Below are positions 37,088 to 54,669 of a DNA stretch of 64,000 nucleotides, in pieces. Every line of letters starts with the position of its first letter. Position 1 is the stretch's first letter. The notes below the pieces were generated by a model. The model did no database searches and was not told the DNA's origin. It saw only the letters and a program-made list of their open reading frames with translations. Origin of the DNA: Globodera rostochiensis (Eukaryota; Nematoda; Chromadorea; Rhabditida; Heteroderidae); assembly GCA_018350325.1 (NCBI GenBank), contig JAEVLN010000015.1, positions 1,260,008 through 1,324,007 on the forward strand, in the 5' to 3' direction. The position numbers and the translations under genes were made by a program.

Positions 37088-37984
37088 CGGCGGACGAATT
37101 GGACGCGGAAGAAGAGGAGGAGGGCGAGGTGAAGAGAAAAGAACGGGGATTGAGAAGAGAGGAAGGAGTGATGTCCGTCCGTCCGTCATCAATTGCAATT
37201 GTTCTTTATCCAAAGTGGTGGTTCGAGGATGGAATGTGTGCATGTTACCGGTCTGGAAACCCTAAATAAATTATTTTTCCTCCCTCTCTTTCCTTTGATA
37301 TTACACACAAGCACAGCTTAACTTTCTTCCCTATTTTGTTTTCTATAAACTTATACTCTTGGCAACTGTTGCAGACTGGGATATCTATTTTCCTTCTTCC
37401 TTTCCTCGAACTTGTTGCTTTCTCTCCGCCCTAGAAAATGTTTTTTGTAACTGTAAACACTTTCAACTATAAATTATTTTTCGGCAGAAACTGCTTTCTA
37501 TTGTTATGGCAGGCATATAAACGTTTTTGTTCCACCTCTTTACTGTTCCTCCCACCCCTTCCCCCAATTGTTGTGATTATTCTCCATTTGAGAACGCGAT
37601 CAAAATCAAATTGGCCGTTCGGTTAGGACTTTGATTATATGAGGAATAGGAAATTGTTGATTAAATTGGGATAAACAAAAACTCGTGTGGTTGGAATTTG
37701 GAATCGTGCCCCGGACCGTATTGGAGACTCTGAATTTATTCCACGGAAAGTCGACGAATTGAAGGAAACAAAGTAAATGTTGAGGAGAATCATGGAGTCT
37801 GTTTCCGGGTACCCAAAACCACAAATTTCAAATAATAAACTAAACGATTTTGTTCGCGGCATTGAATCGAGCAACAGTTAAGTGTTTGTTTGTGAGAAAA
37901 AATGAGGAGAGAGATGAAGATGGAGATAAAGAAAGAGTGAGATCGCCAAAATGTTAAAGTACTAAAATTGTTAAGGCCGATTGA
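37088..37984. other. Convergent intergenic region (sft-4 / smc-3 3' ends)
   Basis: About 900 bases containing the 3' ends of two convergent genes. aataaatt, a candidate poly(A) signal for sft-4, lies near 37264. Short open frames at 37606-37874 have no recognisable match. Nothing else seen. Confidence 0.55.
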
Positions 37985-43012
<5,028 letters not shown>

Positions 43013-43604
43013 ATGAATTCATTGAACAATGGCGAGGTTCGAAGACCAAACAAAATTGTCAGGTTTGAACAAATTCAAATTGTCCACCATCTCCAGCTTC
43101 TTTTAAGGTACAAACCGGTGGACCCTATGGTTCAGCCAGTGGCTGCGGAAGACAGCATTCCGGAGTACATGAACGTCTTGGGGATGATCTTCTCGATGAT
43201 GGGCCTGATGATGAGGGTGAGAATTTGCAGAAGAAATTAGATAATTTCATTCGATAGACTCACAATTAGGTAGTTGGAACTTGGTTAGGATTTGGGAAAG
43301 CAAGGTTTTCCTGGACGTCCGATCCAATCCAGGATTTCTGATCAATTTGTCTTCAAAACATTTCCATCTCTTTGTTATTAAAGCTTAAATGGTGCTCCTG
43401 GGTGGCACTGATCTGCTCTTGCGTCAGTTTTGCCAACATGCGCGCCTCGGACGATACCAAGCAGGTGGTCAGCTCGTTCATGCTCAGCATCTCCGCCGTG
43501 GTATTTTCGTGTCCACCCAACCTAAGACTAACTTTTTGTTGATTATTTGTCAGGTGATGTCCTATCTGCAGAATCCGACACCGATTGTGCCGCCATGGGC
43601 GTGA
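43013..43604 (+). CDS. WDR83OS: Asterix (WDR83OS), PAT-complex subunit
   Basis: Small ER membrane protein that, with CCDC47, forms the PAT chaperone of the multipass translocon. Exons 43013-43062, 43108-43216, 43384-43500, 43554-43604 give 108 residues, the family length. Typical segments are [36 protein letters not shown] and [20 protein letters not shown], with the C-terminus VPPWA. At least two or three hydrophobic membrane helices are visible. The stop lies 218 bases before the mvb-12 ATG on the same strand, so the two may be co-transcribed. Confidence 0.95.
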
Positions 43605-43822
43605 CGAACTCTTTTCGGAAGGCTTTTACGCGATTTTACAATATGTTTTTGCTCAGCGCTGGTGGCATGGCCATGATGAAATTTGTTTTATTTGAGTTTA
43701 TTTAAATTTTGTTTTGGGCAAAGTTTTAAAAGATTGAAATGATGTCTAATTACTACCTTAAATTGTGGTGAATTTATTCTGAATGCCTTCTTCCAAAATC
43801 ATCCATTTTTAACTAAAAGCCA

Positions 43823-45632
43823 ATGTTGAGTCGAAGTCCGGAAATGGAGGAGGAACGGCTGCCAATTGTTTCGATGGTTATCATCGCAGACAAAAGTCGG
43901 GCACCAGCAAATTTCGTGACGGTAAACCATCGAATTTGACTGTTTAATGAATTGGTGATGAGGCTTTTCGTATTATATGGCTTTTTGAGAGCCTTTTTTG
44001 TAGCGTTTTTTTAGTTAAATTGAAAGTTTTCTTCCAAATTCGAATCGAAGCATTTTAGTGCCTTTAGTTAGTCAAAACTCACGACGACGGAAGCGACGCC
44101 GATTTGTGGAAGGACGGCTTCGGGTTTGGCCTATTCAACCGTTCTGTGCGTTACATTGCCGTGAGCCGACACATTGCGGAAACTCCGGTTGGCATTTATG
44201 GCACATTTTAAATGGGCAGAACGAACGCATTGCGCGATTGTACAATTTGAATTTTTGCTTTTTTGCTCCCCATAATTGCTTTTTGGTTTTGTCAATAGCA
44301 GCAGTAAGAAACGCTATTAGAGTTTTAAAACGCGAAATTTGAAGACGTGAACATAAAAATGGCCAAATTTCAGCCGAGCGGTCTGGAGGTGCTGACAGAT
44401 GTGGCCGTCATTTCGGACAAGGATGCCGTCCCGTCCAGCTTTGTGTGCCTGGACTTCACCGTCGACACGAGTTCGTTCGTTCTTTTGTCCTCCGCCGTCG
44501 CTTTTTCGCTGAAAATTTCTTTTTTTGTTTTCAGAGGAGCGGGCCCTGAAGAAGAAGTATTTGTGTGCGCGGTTTACTCCCCGAACGGATGCAATTGACG
44601 CGGTGACCAATTTGATTGTGTTGGCCAAGTCGCGAAAGCCGCCGAAGGGATACACTTGGGCAGGGCGAGTTTTTACGTTATGACGGCGGGTAATGTGACT
44701 TTTGGACCAAAAATGCATTAGCGTTTAATTGGAATTCAAAAATGAAGGCAAACGACAGGTCTCCGTAACCAGAAAAAGTTTTTTTGAGGTGGGGGGGGGG
44801 GTAATTATCTTCCAACCCCCTGGGGGATTTGATTGGTTCATTAATTTGCAGGGACATTGACGGAATGGCCATTTGCTTTCGCGTTTCAACAATTCCCGAA
44901 GGCTATGGACGGCTCGTGCACAGCCAATCAACCGAAATGCAGTCAGTCAAAGCAATGACAAAATTCAGCTTAACTCCTCCCAAAATCAAATTGCTTTAAG
45001 ACATTTGGCCACCGGCGCCTCCGCGGCGGGCGTCGGCATTTACCCGAACATTGGCCCCCCGTTGGGCACCAGCACAAACGCTCAGTGTCGACACTCGGCC
45101 AGCGACCTCGACAGACTGAAGCAGTTCAATTTGGCTGCTGGACAGCAACGGCGCGACTCGGTGGGCCATTTTGCTGTTTGTGTATTTTTTTCAGCAAATA
45201 TAAACCAATTGTGGCTGAATTCAAAACGGTCGATTTTCCCATAAGTTTTTGGTTTTTTGAGGGGAAATGCCGTCTATTCATAAAATGGCGGACGTTCCTT
45301 AAATTCTTAGAAAGTTTTTGTTTTTAACTTTGGCCGAGTTAATTCGAGCAAAGCAAAGCAAAACCCAACCGTTTTGTCTGTGTTTAGGTCGAAGGAGGAA
45401 AGGGCGTCGATCGCGTGCCGTTCGAGCTCAACCCGCTGTTTGCTCTTTCGCTGTCGGCCAGGGAAAAGGTACGGCACAAAATTGCGATTTATAAATTATT
45501 ATTAATACAAAACTCTTTCCCCCGCCCTTTCAGTGTGCCAATTTGCCCCCAATTCCGGATTGGGATTCGCTGGTGGCAAAGTATGGGTACGCATTTCGAC
45601 TCGAGAGGGAATTGACCACGCCACGGAATTGA
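43823..45632 (+). CDS. mvb-12: MVB12 subunit of ESCRT-I (MABP domain)
   Basis: Endosomal sorting protein that completes ESCRT-I for ubiquitinated cargo. Exons 43823-43921, 44068-44187, 44374-44470, 44535-44664, 44852-44941, 45001-45160, 45388-45468, 45534-45632 join in phase to 291 residues. The MABP domain is clear (PIVSMVIIADKSRAPANFV, DGSDADLWKDGFGFGLFNR, VLTDVAVISDKDAVP, KSRKPPKGYTWAGDIDGM). The C-terminal part contains GVDRVPFELNPLFAL, like the end of other MVB12 proteins. The intron at 44665-44851 needs a GC donor. A second in-frame ATG at 43844 is an alternative start. Confidence 0.93.
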
Positions 45633-47768
45633 GGGGACGACGAGAACGGCCCGACGGGAGGCGGAGGGCTGAAATGGAATGCTTTTTTGGCTCGCATTGG
45701 CTTTCTTTTTTTTCTGCAAATTTAATCACCTCGAAATTATTTTGACTGCTCCAAATTTTCATTGATTATTAAATAATGTGTTCATTGGCATAAAACGATT
45801 TGAATTTTTAATAATAAAAAATATTTGGGTTAGTGAAGGAAAAAGTCCAATTGGGGAGCGCATTTTCTGCGGAATTTTCGGTTTTGGCTATTATTTCCCA
45901 ATGTTCGGGGGGCATAATTCCTTTGCCACCCCCCACAATTTGTCATTTGTGCCCTCCAATTTGTCCATTGAATGGGCACTTCAATGACCAATTCTTCTTA
46001 GCCCCCCCCCCACCATTTTTTGGCGAGAAAATGCCGACACAAACGGACGGGCACAGCACAGCAATTGTGTGCTGTGTGCTGTGTGTTGAACTGTTTGGGG
46101 TGTGGGCGATTAGTGGCGCGGTGGGCGAGGGACAAATTGACCCTCGGGGGGGGGGGGGAGGGGACACTTTTTGGGGGGAGGAGGGGGGGGGGGGTCAGAA
46201 GAAAGGATTTGTGAGAAAATTGGATTAAAAGTTGCAAACGAAGGTGCTGGGGGGGGGTGTTTGGATAAGCGCAAAAATCAGCCAATTACTGCCAAATAAT
46301 TGTGGAACATGACTCAAATGCCTTCAGAGAAAAGGGCAAACAGAAAGAGAAGACAATTGGGGGAGGGGAGGGGAGGGGGGGGGGGGAATAAAATGAATTT
46401 TGGTTGATAAAAAGACAGTCTTTTTCGTGTCCAAATTTTGAGGAATTTAAATTCTGTGGGTGCCTCGGGGGGTTTTGGGGGTGATCTGAAAATTGGCGCC
46501 GGGTGAGGGGGGGGGGATTGGCATGATTTGTGCTTTATTATTCAGTTAGTCAATAAGGATAAAATAATAATATTTATAATTTTTTATTTAAAATAAATTA
46601 ATTTTGAATTTCTGTACAGTCTTTCGCCTGGGAAATTTTGAAATTTTTCCGTTTTTGATGGAAATTTGTCGAATTGTGGTGAATGGAGTCCGTTAGATTA
46701 TCTTAAGGCTATCTATCAGCTAATGTATGCATAATCCAGCTTTGAGGGTTTGTTTTCATTTGGTGATCGATCAAATTCATTACCTAAATCACATTTTGGA
46801 TCCAAACAAAGAGAAATATGTTCTTTTTACAATAAATTAATAAGATAAAATTTTCTGACGCCCAATTTTCCGAGTCAAATCGTTTATGATTGATCAGTTT
46901 GGTACACTGATCACTTCCGCCTCCACTCCGACCGATCATTGCTTTTTGCACAGCCAATTGTATCACTTTATTCAAATTGCACAATATTTTCGTCTCGGGG
47001 ATTTGTCGGTCTTGAGTGTTCCCCCCCCCCCCCCGCCCCTCAATTAGCCCTTCGGCGATGAAAACACGGCGATTATTCGGGCATAATTTCTGAGAAATCC
47101 GAGAAAATTGGGACCATCTCCAAAAGACCCCTGCCTCATCATCGTGCTCAAATTAAAACTAATTGGATTGGGCTGATGGTGATGGTCCCTCCCCCCCCCC
47201 CCCCAAACGCCCCCATTCATCCGGCCAATTTGCCCCCCCCCAAATTACCGTACCCCCAACGGACGACGAAGCACCGCCCCCCCCCCAGCAGCAAAGGATG
47301 GCGGCGGGCGGGCGGAGACGGGGAACGGCACGCATAATTAATTATTTGAATGGGCTTAGGGCACTTCAGCTAATAATCCGCGCAGCTTTAATGGGACGGA
47401 CATATTCGTCCATCGCTCTTTGCCTGGGGGCATCAGAATTTCCCAATTAACATGCCAAGACTTCGGGTTGAATTTGATTCCACGGAATTCACTCAAAACT
47501 TACCCCCCTCCCCCGAGGCGATGGTTCGGCCCATCACGAGGGGTTGAACAGATTTTGGGGGGTGGGGGGGGGTCTGTGCCGCTCTTTCATTTCGCCCCCG
47601 AGGGGGGCGTCCTTTCTCCGCTCTCAACTCTTTTGCGTGTCCCATCCAATACATCGCTCGGCACTGATGGATGGTGTGATGGGCAAATGAGTCTGGCAGC
47701 TTCTTAATTAGCACATTCTCCCTCTAATTTTGTCATAATAATCCCATTTTGCTGTTTCATCACACAAA
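45633..47768. other. Intergenic region before the homeobox gene
   Basis: About 2.1 kb with several G or C runs (46148, 46376, 47022, 47190), an A/T-rich core near 46560 and no supported gene. It may contain upstream exons or control elements of the homeobox gene. Confidence 0.5.
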
Positions 47769-49222
47769 ATGGACTTTTTGCTCGGATTTTCCGGCCCCAC
47801 AATGTCTTCTTCGTCTTCATCATTCGTCGCCCATCAGCCTTCGGTGAACATTGTCGACACACAGCAACACAGACAGCAGCAGCTGCAGCAGCAACGCAAG
47901 TTGGAGCAGCACAGCAACGATGTTCAGCACCATCGACAACGATATGCCGAAGACGGTCCCACTCCGGAGGAGGAGAAGGAAACGGAAGGGAATCGGAGAA
48001 GAAGCGACAGCAGCGGCGGGCAGAAGAACTCCTTCTCCATCGTCCGTCTGCTGCTGACCAACAGCAACAGCAACAACAGCAACAGCATTTGCACTGGTGG
48101 CCAACATTCTGAAGACGTTGCAGAGGACGGCGGGGAGAGGGCCGAGCAACCGGACAATCTGCCGATGGCGGCGACGTTGTCCTCCTCGTCCGTCCCCGCC
48201 TCCTCGTCCATCCATCCTCCTTCGTCCTCTTCTGCAGCTCTGATGTTGATGATGCATCCCGCACTTCCTCCTCCTCCCCCGCTGACGTTGATGGACCAGT
48301 ACATGATGGGCATTGAGACGGTTCTGCAACGACAGCAACATCACATGAATCATCAACAACAGACATTGGCAGCACCAAAGCATCGATGGCGTGCTGCTGT
48401 TGCTTCTGCTGAGGACGGCGATGAACCCATTAGTGAGCAAGTAGTTCATGGAGAATCAATCATTCGTTCCGTCTCTTTCCCATTGAATTGCGTCACGCTT
48501 AAGACTCCGCCGGCGGATCCCACAAATTCGTCACGCAGCCCATTCACTGTTCAGCAACGGTGGAGTCGCCGTCGCCGTCCGTCTCGCCGCTTTCTGCTCC
48601 CTCCTGGACACATTCCTCGCGCCTTTTCCACTACGAAACACTTCGGTTGGCTGCCACAATGGCCGCTGCGGTGGCCGCGTCGGGCAATTCGTCGGTTCAG
48701 CTGCCCGAGGGAACGGACGATGGGCACGGCCATCCGGGGAGGGGCCCGGGCAGCAAATCGTACAGACGCCGCAAGGCACGGACAGTGTTCTCGGATCAGC
48801 AACTGCATGGTGAACGAGTTGAGGGGGTGGGGGAGCTGTTCGGTCAGTACATTCCATTCTTTCCGTAGGTCTGGAGCATCAGTTCAACCAGCAGAACTAT
48901 CTGTCCACCCCGGAACGCATTAACTTGGCCAGCGCGCTGGACCTCAGCGAAACTCAAGTGAAAATGGCGTCTGTCCACCAATCGTTCTGAACAATTTGAA
49001 AATGTTCCCTCCCCCCCACCGCAGGTGAAGACGTGGTTCCAGAACCGGCGGATGAAGCAGAAAAAGGTGGACCCGGGCGCGTTGCGGGGCCAGCCGACGA
49101 CGGCGGCGGAAGTCCGCAAAACGTCGCCGTCAGAAGCGGCGGACGGAAGCGGCAGACAATACGCCCCCCAAAACAATGCCAGGGACCGGGAGGGCACAGC
49201 CTGCGCAACTATTCGACGATAA
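47769..49222 (+). CDS. BSX-like homeobox transcription factor with EH1 motif
   Basis: Homeodomain protein of the NK/ANTP type. Exons 47769-48432, 48504-48809, 48869-48957, 49025-49222 close in phase to 418 residues. The homeodomain begins RRRKARTVFSDQQLHGLEHQF, continues YLSTPERINLASALDLSE and ends TQVKTWFQNRRMKQKK. This closely resembles brain-specific homeobox (BSX) proteins, which have TPERVELA and SETQVKTWFQNRRMKHKK at these places. Introns fall within helix 1 and between Gln44 and Val45, a common homeobox intron site. An N-terminal FSIVRLLLT looks like an EH1 motif that binds Groucho. The N-terminal half is rich in Gln, Ser and Pro. The exact 5' end is uncertain, and a BarH-related assignment is the main alternative. 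Confidence 0.88.
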
Positions 49223-49969
49223 CCTCCCCCCAATTAATCCATCGAAGTTCATTAACAAATTTGCATAATTAAATGAATGACAACGGAAATGAAAGGCACG
49301 AGCCCAAAAGTGCCGGCGGCGTTCAAATCGCTAAGTCTCTCCCGATCGCAAACAATAAATTTTTGGTGCCATTCCCACGTTTAGAAAGTGCCATTGTCCT
49401 TGGTGAGGCTAAGCGATTGGATACTTTTTTTTAAATTCGAAGGTCCTCCCAATGAATGACATTTTAGGCAACAGAATTTCGATTGTTTGATTACCAAACA
49501 TTGGAAATGACCCAATTAAATTTGCCGTCCCCCCCCCCCCCTCCGCCGCCCCCTCAAGGTCATTTCATCCGTTCATTTATTCCTTTCGATGGCAAAATCC
49601 GTTGGTGAACAAATGGCAAACAACAAATGAATGAATTACGCGTCCACAATTATCCATTATGCAATTTTGTTACACAAAAAGGAGCGTTTTGATGAGAACA
49701 AAAAGGGCATAAAAAGGGGGGGGGGAAAGCTCAAATTTCACCTTTTTCCGATGGGAGGAGACTGAAAATACAATACGAGAAACATATTTTTTTTATTGTA
49801 TTTAATTCTGTTTTAATTTGTTCCAAAATTTATTTTGTTTATTCAAAAAGGACGATGGACGCATTTTTGGTGACATTCAAATGGAATAAAATGCTGTGGA
49901 GTGTGTCCAAAACGGGCGGGCGATTAATGTGCAAATAATGGCGGTGGGGTCCTTTTGTAAACACCAAAA
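49223..49969. other. Convergent intergenic region (homeobox gene / arp-1)
   Basis: About 750 bases with 3' UTRs of two convergent genes, short G and C runs and A/T-rich DNA near 49780. No gene is supported. Confidence 0.5.
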
Positions 49970-52571
49970 TCAAAATGTCTTCCGCGCGATGATTATCTTC
50001 CCATTGTTTTCGTATTGCTGTTTGGTCACCCAAATTTTGCGAAATGTGTCCAACGAGGCCAAAATGGAGCCGCCAATCCACGTGGAGAATATCCGTTCCT
50101 GGGGCGCCAAAATGCGCACTTTCACATCCTTTGGACACAGCCGTTTCGTCTGCGCGAGAAAGGGGGGGGGGTAAATCGACGGGACAAAAATGCCGTCAAA
50201 TACCTCCCGAAATCCGAACCCCCCCCCCCCACAGATTACCCCCGAAAACATGTCCGATCCCTTCTCTAAGCCTATTTCCATTTGTCCCAACAAAATGGCC
50301 ATAAAATTGACGGACCTCGGCCAAAAGTCTGTCCCCAAATCCCGTGAACATGGTCGAACCACCGCTGAGCACAATGTTCTGGTAGAGCGTCTTGCGAAGG
50401 TCGACGTCACATTTCTGCAAAATTCGAAAATGAATTTAAAAAACCGATCGACCGACCTAATTAAACTCACAAAAATTGCGTTGGCCACACAATGCGCGAT
50501 GCCCTCGCATTCTTCTCCGATCAGTTCCGGACGGAAAAGCAACTCGGGCGCCCGGTAGTGAGAAGGTCCAATTTCAATTTTGGACCCATCCGGAAGTGTG
50601 TGCAGAATCTGTTGAAAGAGTTCAACTGAAAAACTGCAGCAAAAAGGAGCGCCGTCCTTACACAAAAAGCAAAACAAAATTTGCAGACCATCAAAATCGA
50701 ATGAATTCACAAAAGCAATTCAATTGATTTGTTTTTGTTTGTTGAGAGGGGACCCATTTTATGAGCAAAAAGTTATGCTGAACGATTTGTTCAACTCCAT
50801 CCGAAAGCATTCATACCCTCTCTTTCTCTGTTAAAACCCTCATTTTTTTGTGAATTTGAGACCAAATAAAATTTGTTTTGTTTTATGCGGACGCACTTTT
50901 GCTGCAGTTGTACCTCAGCAAGAACATAAAAAGCACACACAAACACACAGACAGACCCGTCTAACCCCCCAAGGCTCAATCGTCCGTGCTATGGAAGTCC
51001 AGACTGCCCAGGACCGACCTTTTCATGAATGCCGGGGCATGTGCATGTCCTTCTACACTGTTTTTTAGGACATTTTGAGACTGTCTGAATGCCCCGGGGT
51101 CATTTCAGCGGCAAAATGTGCCAATTCCCTAATATAGCGACAGAAAACTCAAAAAGGGCAAAGAAAGAAAAAAAATTAGAAGGAAAGCATTTGGGGGAGG
51201 GGGGGCAAACAAAAAAACTTCCACTGAAACCGATTTAAGCCCAAACTATAAAAAAAACTTTTACATGCAACAGAAGATATTCATAATTTTGACATTTTTT
51301 GTGTTTGTTTGTTCGTCTTACACTTTTGTTCAACGGATCGTTCCCCAACTGTTGAAGGTAAAGCGCGACGGCACCAACCAACAGTTTCTGAGGGGCGCAG
51401 TGAAATAGGCAATATCAAACGTTAGATGAAAGATGAACGAAAATGACATTCCCTCAACCCGTTCAACCCAAAAAATCTAAGAATTAAGCTCAAAAAAGGG
51501 CAAAACGTACATCCCTCCCTAATTACTACGTTGGGCAGAGGCAATGAATTAAAAACATTGGACGGTTTGGGACGACAAATTCAAAACGTTCGCCGTTTCC
51601 ACCCCCCGACCCCTCACTTTGCCGGGGTCGCCCGCCGTCGGCTCCTCCTTCAGCGGCGTCGTCTGCAGCCGACAGCGCTGCTCTTTGATCTCGCGCACAA
51701 TTTCGAATTCGCTCGATTTGGTGAACAGGTGGCCCTCCTTGCGCAACAACAGCTTCAGGTGCCGCGTCACGTCCCGCCCCGCAATGTCTATCCTCTGAAT
51801 TCTGAACATTTCTTGAAAAAGGGAGACACCATTTAAACAAATATTTTATTTGGATGAATTTGTGTTCGATGTGCTCAACCAACAAGTTTTTTTCGACTTT
51901 GAGAGTTTATTATTTGATGTCAAATTACCCGTGTTCGATGGCGAACCCCTCAAAGATTGGCACCACATGGGTCACACCGTCGCCCGAGTCCAGCACAACG
52001 CCGGTGGTGCGGCCGGACGAGTAAAGGGAAAGCACCGCCTGAATTTGGACGAACAGGGCCGGCACGTTGAACGTCTCGAAGAAGATCTCAGCCGCTTTTT
52101 CCCTATTTCCTTGCGGGTTCAGCGGAGCTTCGGTGAGCAGCACCGGATGTTCGCTGGGCTCGGCCTAAAGCGGAAAAAATGTGCCCGAACAATAATTGAA
52201 AAGAGGACACCTTGAGCTGGTCACTGCTGTAGATGTACTGCCACACCTTCTCCATGTCGTTCCAATCCGTCACAATTCCGTGTTCCATCGGGTACTTGAG
52301 CGAGAGCAACCCTCGGTATTCCTGTGCTTTTGGCCCTGAACATTTGCAAAGCAACAGCGATAGCACTCCACTTTCCATTGGCCATCAAACCGATGAAAAC
52401 GTCGCCCTCCAGTGCTCCTGCCATCACGCGCACGTGCTTAGGCCGTCCAACAAAATTTCCAAACACACATTTTGGCGCCTGCTCTCCGGCAAAGCCCGCC
52501 TTGACCACGCCGGACCCGTTGTCGATCACCACCGGCTGGTTGGCAATCACCGCATCGAAAGAGCCACTCAT
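49970..52571 (-). CDS. arp-1: Centractin (ARP1), dynactin filament subunit
   Basis: Actin-related protein that forms the short filament of dynactin for dynein transport. Exons 52571-52391, 52335-52211, 52164-51929, 51801-51618, 50608-50471, 50414-50316, 50149-49970 join in phase to 380 residues; human ARP1 is about 376. The N-terminus [20 protein letters not shown] and [20 protein letters not shown] identify ARP1. Phosphate loops VIDNGSGV and [10 protein letters not shown] are present. The end reads [15 protein letters not shown] and ARKTF. A possible extra in-phase exon of 66 bases lies at 51387-51322 in the 1-kb intron; it is not needed for a family-length protein. Confidence 0.95.
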
Positions 52572-53469
52572 TTCAGGAAGTACAGCTTACGATTGTCTTG
52601 CAACAATAAGAATTAAAACTAAGCTGCAACTAGTGCCTGGACGCTCTAAACCAAACGGGGATTTTAACGGGATCCGGCCCGGGATGTCCTCGGGTCCTTT
52701 TGCAGCAGGCACGTAGCAGAAAAATTCTGACCTTTTATTGCTAAAATTCTCATGAAAAAAGCAATAAAAATGAAATTTTGCATATTTTTGGGGTTTCGGG
52801 AATTATAGAAACAAAAATAAAAATGTGAAAAAGTCACTTTTAAGCAAATGTAATTGGGCTAAAATGTCGTTTACTGGAGTAAAAAGACGGGACTGAAGTG
52901 TCCCTTTCAATGGGTACTCAGTTCTCTATTGTGTAAAATATGTAAGCTTTCAAACGGTGTCCGGTGTCCGGAAATTCATCCATTAGTGAAGAATTGGACG
53001 TTTACAGATAAGGAAAAAGACGGTTTCTAATGCGCAAAATCTCCGTTGATAGGCCCGGCCCGCCAAAACGAGCAACGAATTTTTTGCCGTTTTTCTGAGC
53101 AAAATTTTAGTGTTGCCAAAATTTGTTTTATAAATAAGTGGGCGGACTGTGGACCCATAAGTGTTGTTTTTATTTGTGATGTGTGAGCATTACGTTTACT
53201 TATGACATCATTCAAACCCTTTCTCCGATTTAAAGAGTTCCATTTAAAAAAGTGAAACGAAGGTCATGTATTATGTAGTTTTAGTTTCTTTTCTATTGAT
53301 GAAATTTAATTGGGAAGTCTGTGACTAAAATACACAAATGTTCTGTTTTAAAATTTTGCTTATGGTCTTCTTTTCCACCTCGAACGCGCTTTTAAGCATA
53401 TGTTCATTTAATTAGCCATCTTTAATCAAATTTAGATTGTTAAAGTACTTTTTGATAAAATCAGAAGAA
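52572..53469. other. Divergent intergenic region (arp-1 / BAP31)
   Basis: About 900 A/T-rich bases between two divergent start codons, presumably with both promoters. No gene or repeat is recognised. Confidence 0.5.
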
Positions 53470-54669
53470 ATGACTCTACAATGGACGGTTATCGCATTTG
53501 TGTTGTACTCCGAAATCGCCACAATTGTTGTGCTACTGCTTCCCTGGATTCGACCCACAATGTTTTTTTCCTTTTCACTAATAAATAAAACAGATAGCCA
53601 TGGAAATAAAATCATTCATAATTAATTGTGTTATTAATAACATTTTATTTAGGTGGAAGAAAGTGTTCAACAGTCGAATTTTGCACAAACTTAAACAATT
53701 TTCGACTGTATACTCCTACTCGTTCATCTTCGTGCTCATTCTCCTGTTCATTGGTAAGGTTTGTTTACCTCAGTCAGTTTTAGCTACATTATGATTACTT
53801 AAAGTTTGATAACCGAAATTGGAAATTTTTGCTGTCTTTTAAACGGATTTTTTAATATTTTTTTTTGTAGATGCCACCCGCGAGGTGCGCAAGTACAGCC
53901 ACGTGGACGCGGGCAAGGAGCTTACGGGGCGGGTGGCCGAGGCTGACGCCGTCATTCACATGCGTCTTTTCAGGTCAGCAGAAGTCCATTTGCGACCATT
54001 TGGCGCTTTTATTGGCTTTATTTTACATTGGTCTTTCAGGGCCCAGCGCAACTTGTACCTCAGCGGATTCTCTCTGCTCCTGGCCCTGTTTGTGATCTTT
54101 TTTTTGATGGGTTCTGTCAATCGACCCAACTTTTTAGTATCATCAGCCGCATTGTCACGTTACTCGCGCGTTGTGCGCACCTTGAATTGGCTGCCGAGGC
54201 GGCCATGAAGCAAGCGGAAGGCGCCGGGAAGGCGGCACAAAGTTTCATCGACAAGGTTTTGTCGGGGCTAAATTGTAAGCGACGATTTGGTTTGTTAATG
54301 ATTTTCGAATTCAAACGCCATTCATTTGGCCAATTCAAGCCGGGGTCGTACGGGTGGCATTATATTGGGCCAGGAAATGGGAGTGGACAAAGCCGTTGGA
54401 CACGTACAATTCAGGACGAAAATGCTAAGGGCTTGTCTGCTGAGGAGGCCAGCAATTTGCGTGGCGAGTTGAAAGAAACGAAGGAAAAGCTGAACAAAGC
54501 GGAGACGGACCGTGACACTATGAAGACGCAGGCGGAGAACTTGCAGGAGGAGTACGAACGCGTCACCGAACAATTGCGCGCTGCCGAGGTCCGTCCGTTG
54601 ACTCATTTCTAACTTAATGCCATTGAACGGTTTCAGACTTCGCACGGCCGTGACAAGAAGAGTGACTGA
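53470..54669 (+). CDS. BCAP31: B-cell receptor-associated protein 31 homologue (BAP31)
   Basis: ER membrane protein that aids export and quality control of membrane proteins. Exons 53470-53561, 53653-53753, 53871-53973, 54040-54087, 54138-54255, 54415-54588, 54637-54669 give 222 residues. The start MTLQWTVIAFVLYSEI, the middle segment ATREVRKYSHVD, RAQRNLYLSGFSLLLAL and three hydrophobic segments match the family. The C-terminal half is a coiled coil (SNLRGELKETKEKLNKAE). The end KKSD is a dilysine retrieval signal. The intron 54256-54414 has 159 bases and no in-frame stop, so a retained-intron form would stay in frame. Confidence 0.93.

Noticed and set aside
37606..37874. Overlapping small frames between sft-4 and smc-3
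   Set aside because: They sit in the expected 3' UTR space, have no family match and poor context.
53437..53469. An upstream start for BAP31 from the ATTG-TTAAAG region (a frame open from 53437)
   Set aside because: The conserved family start MTLQWT is at 53470 and the upstream codons do not match the family.
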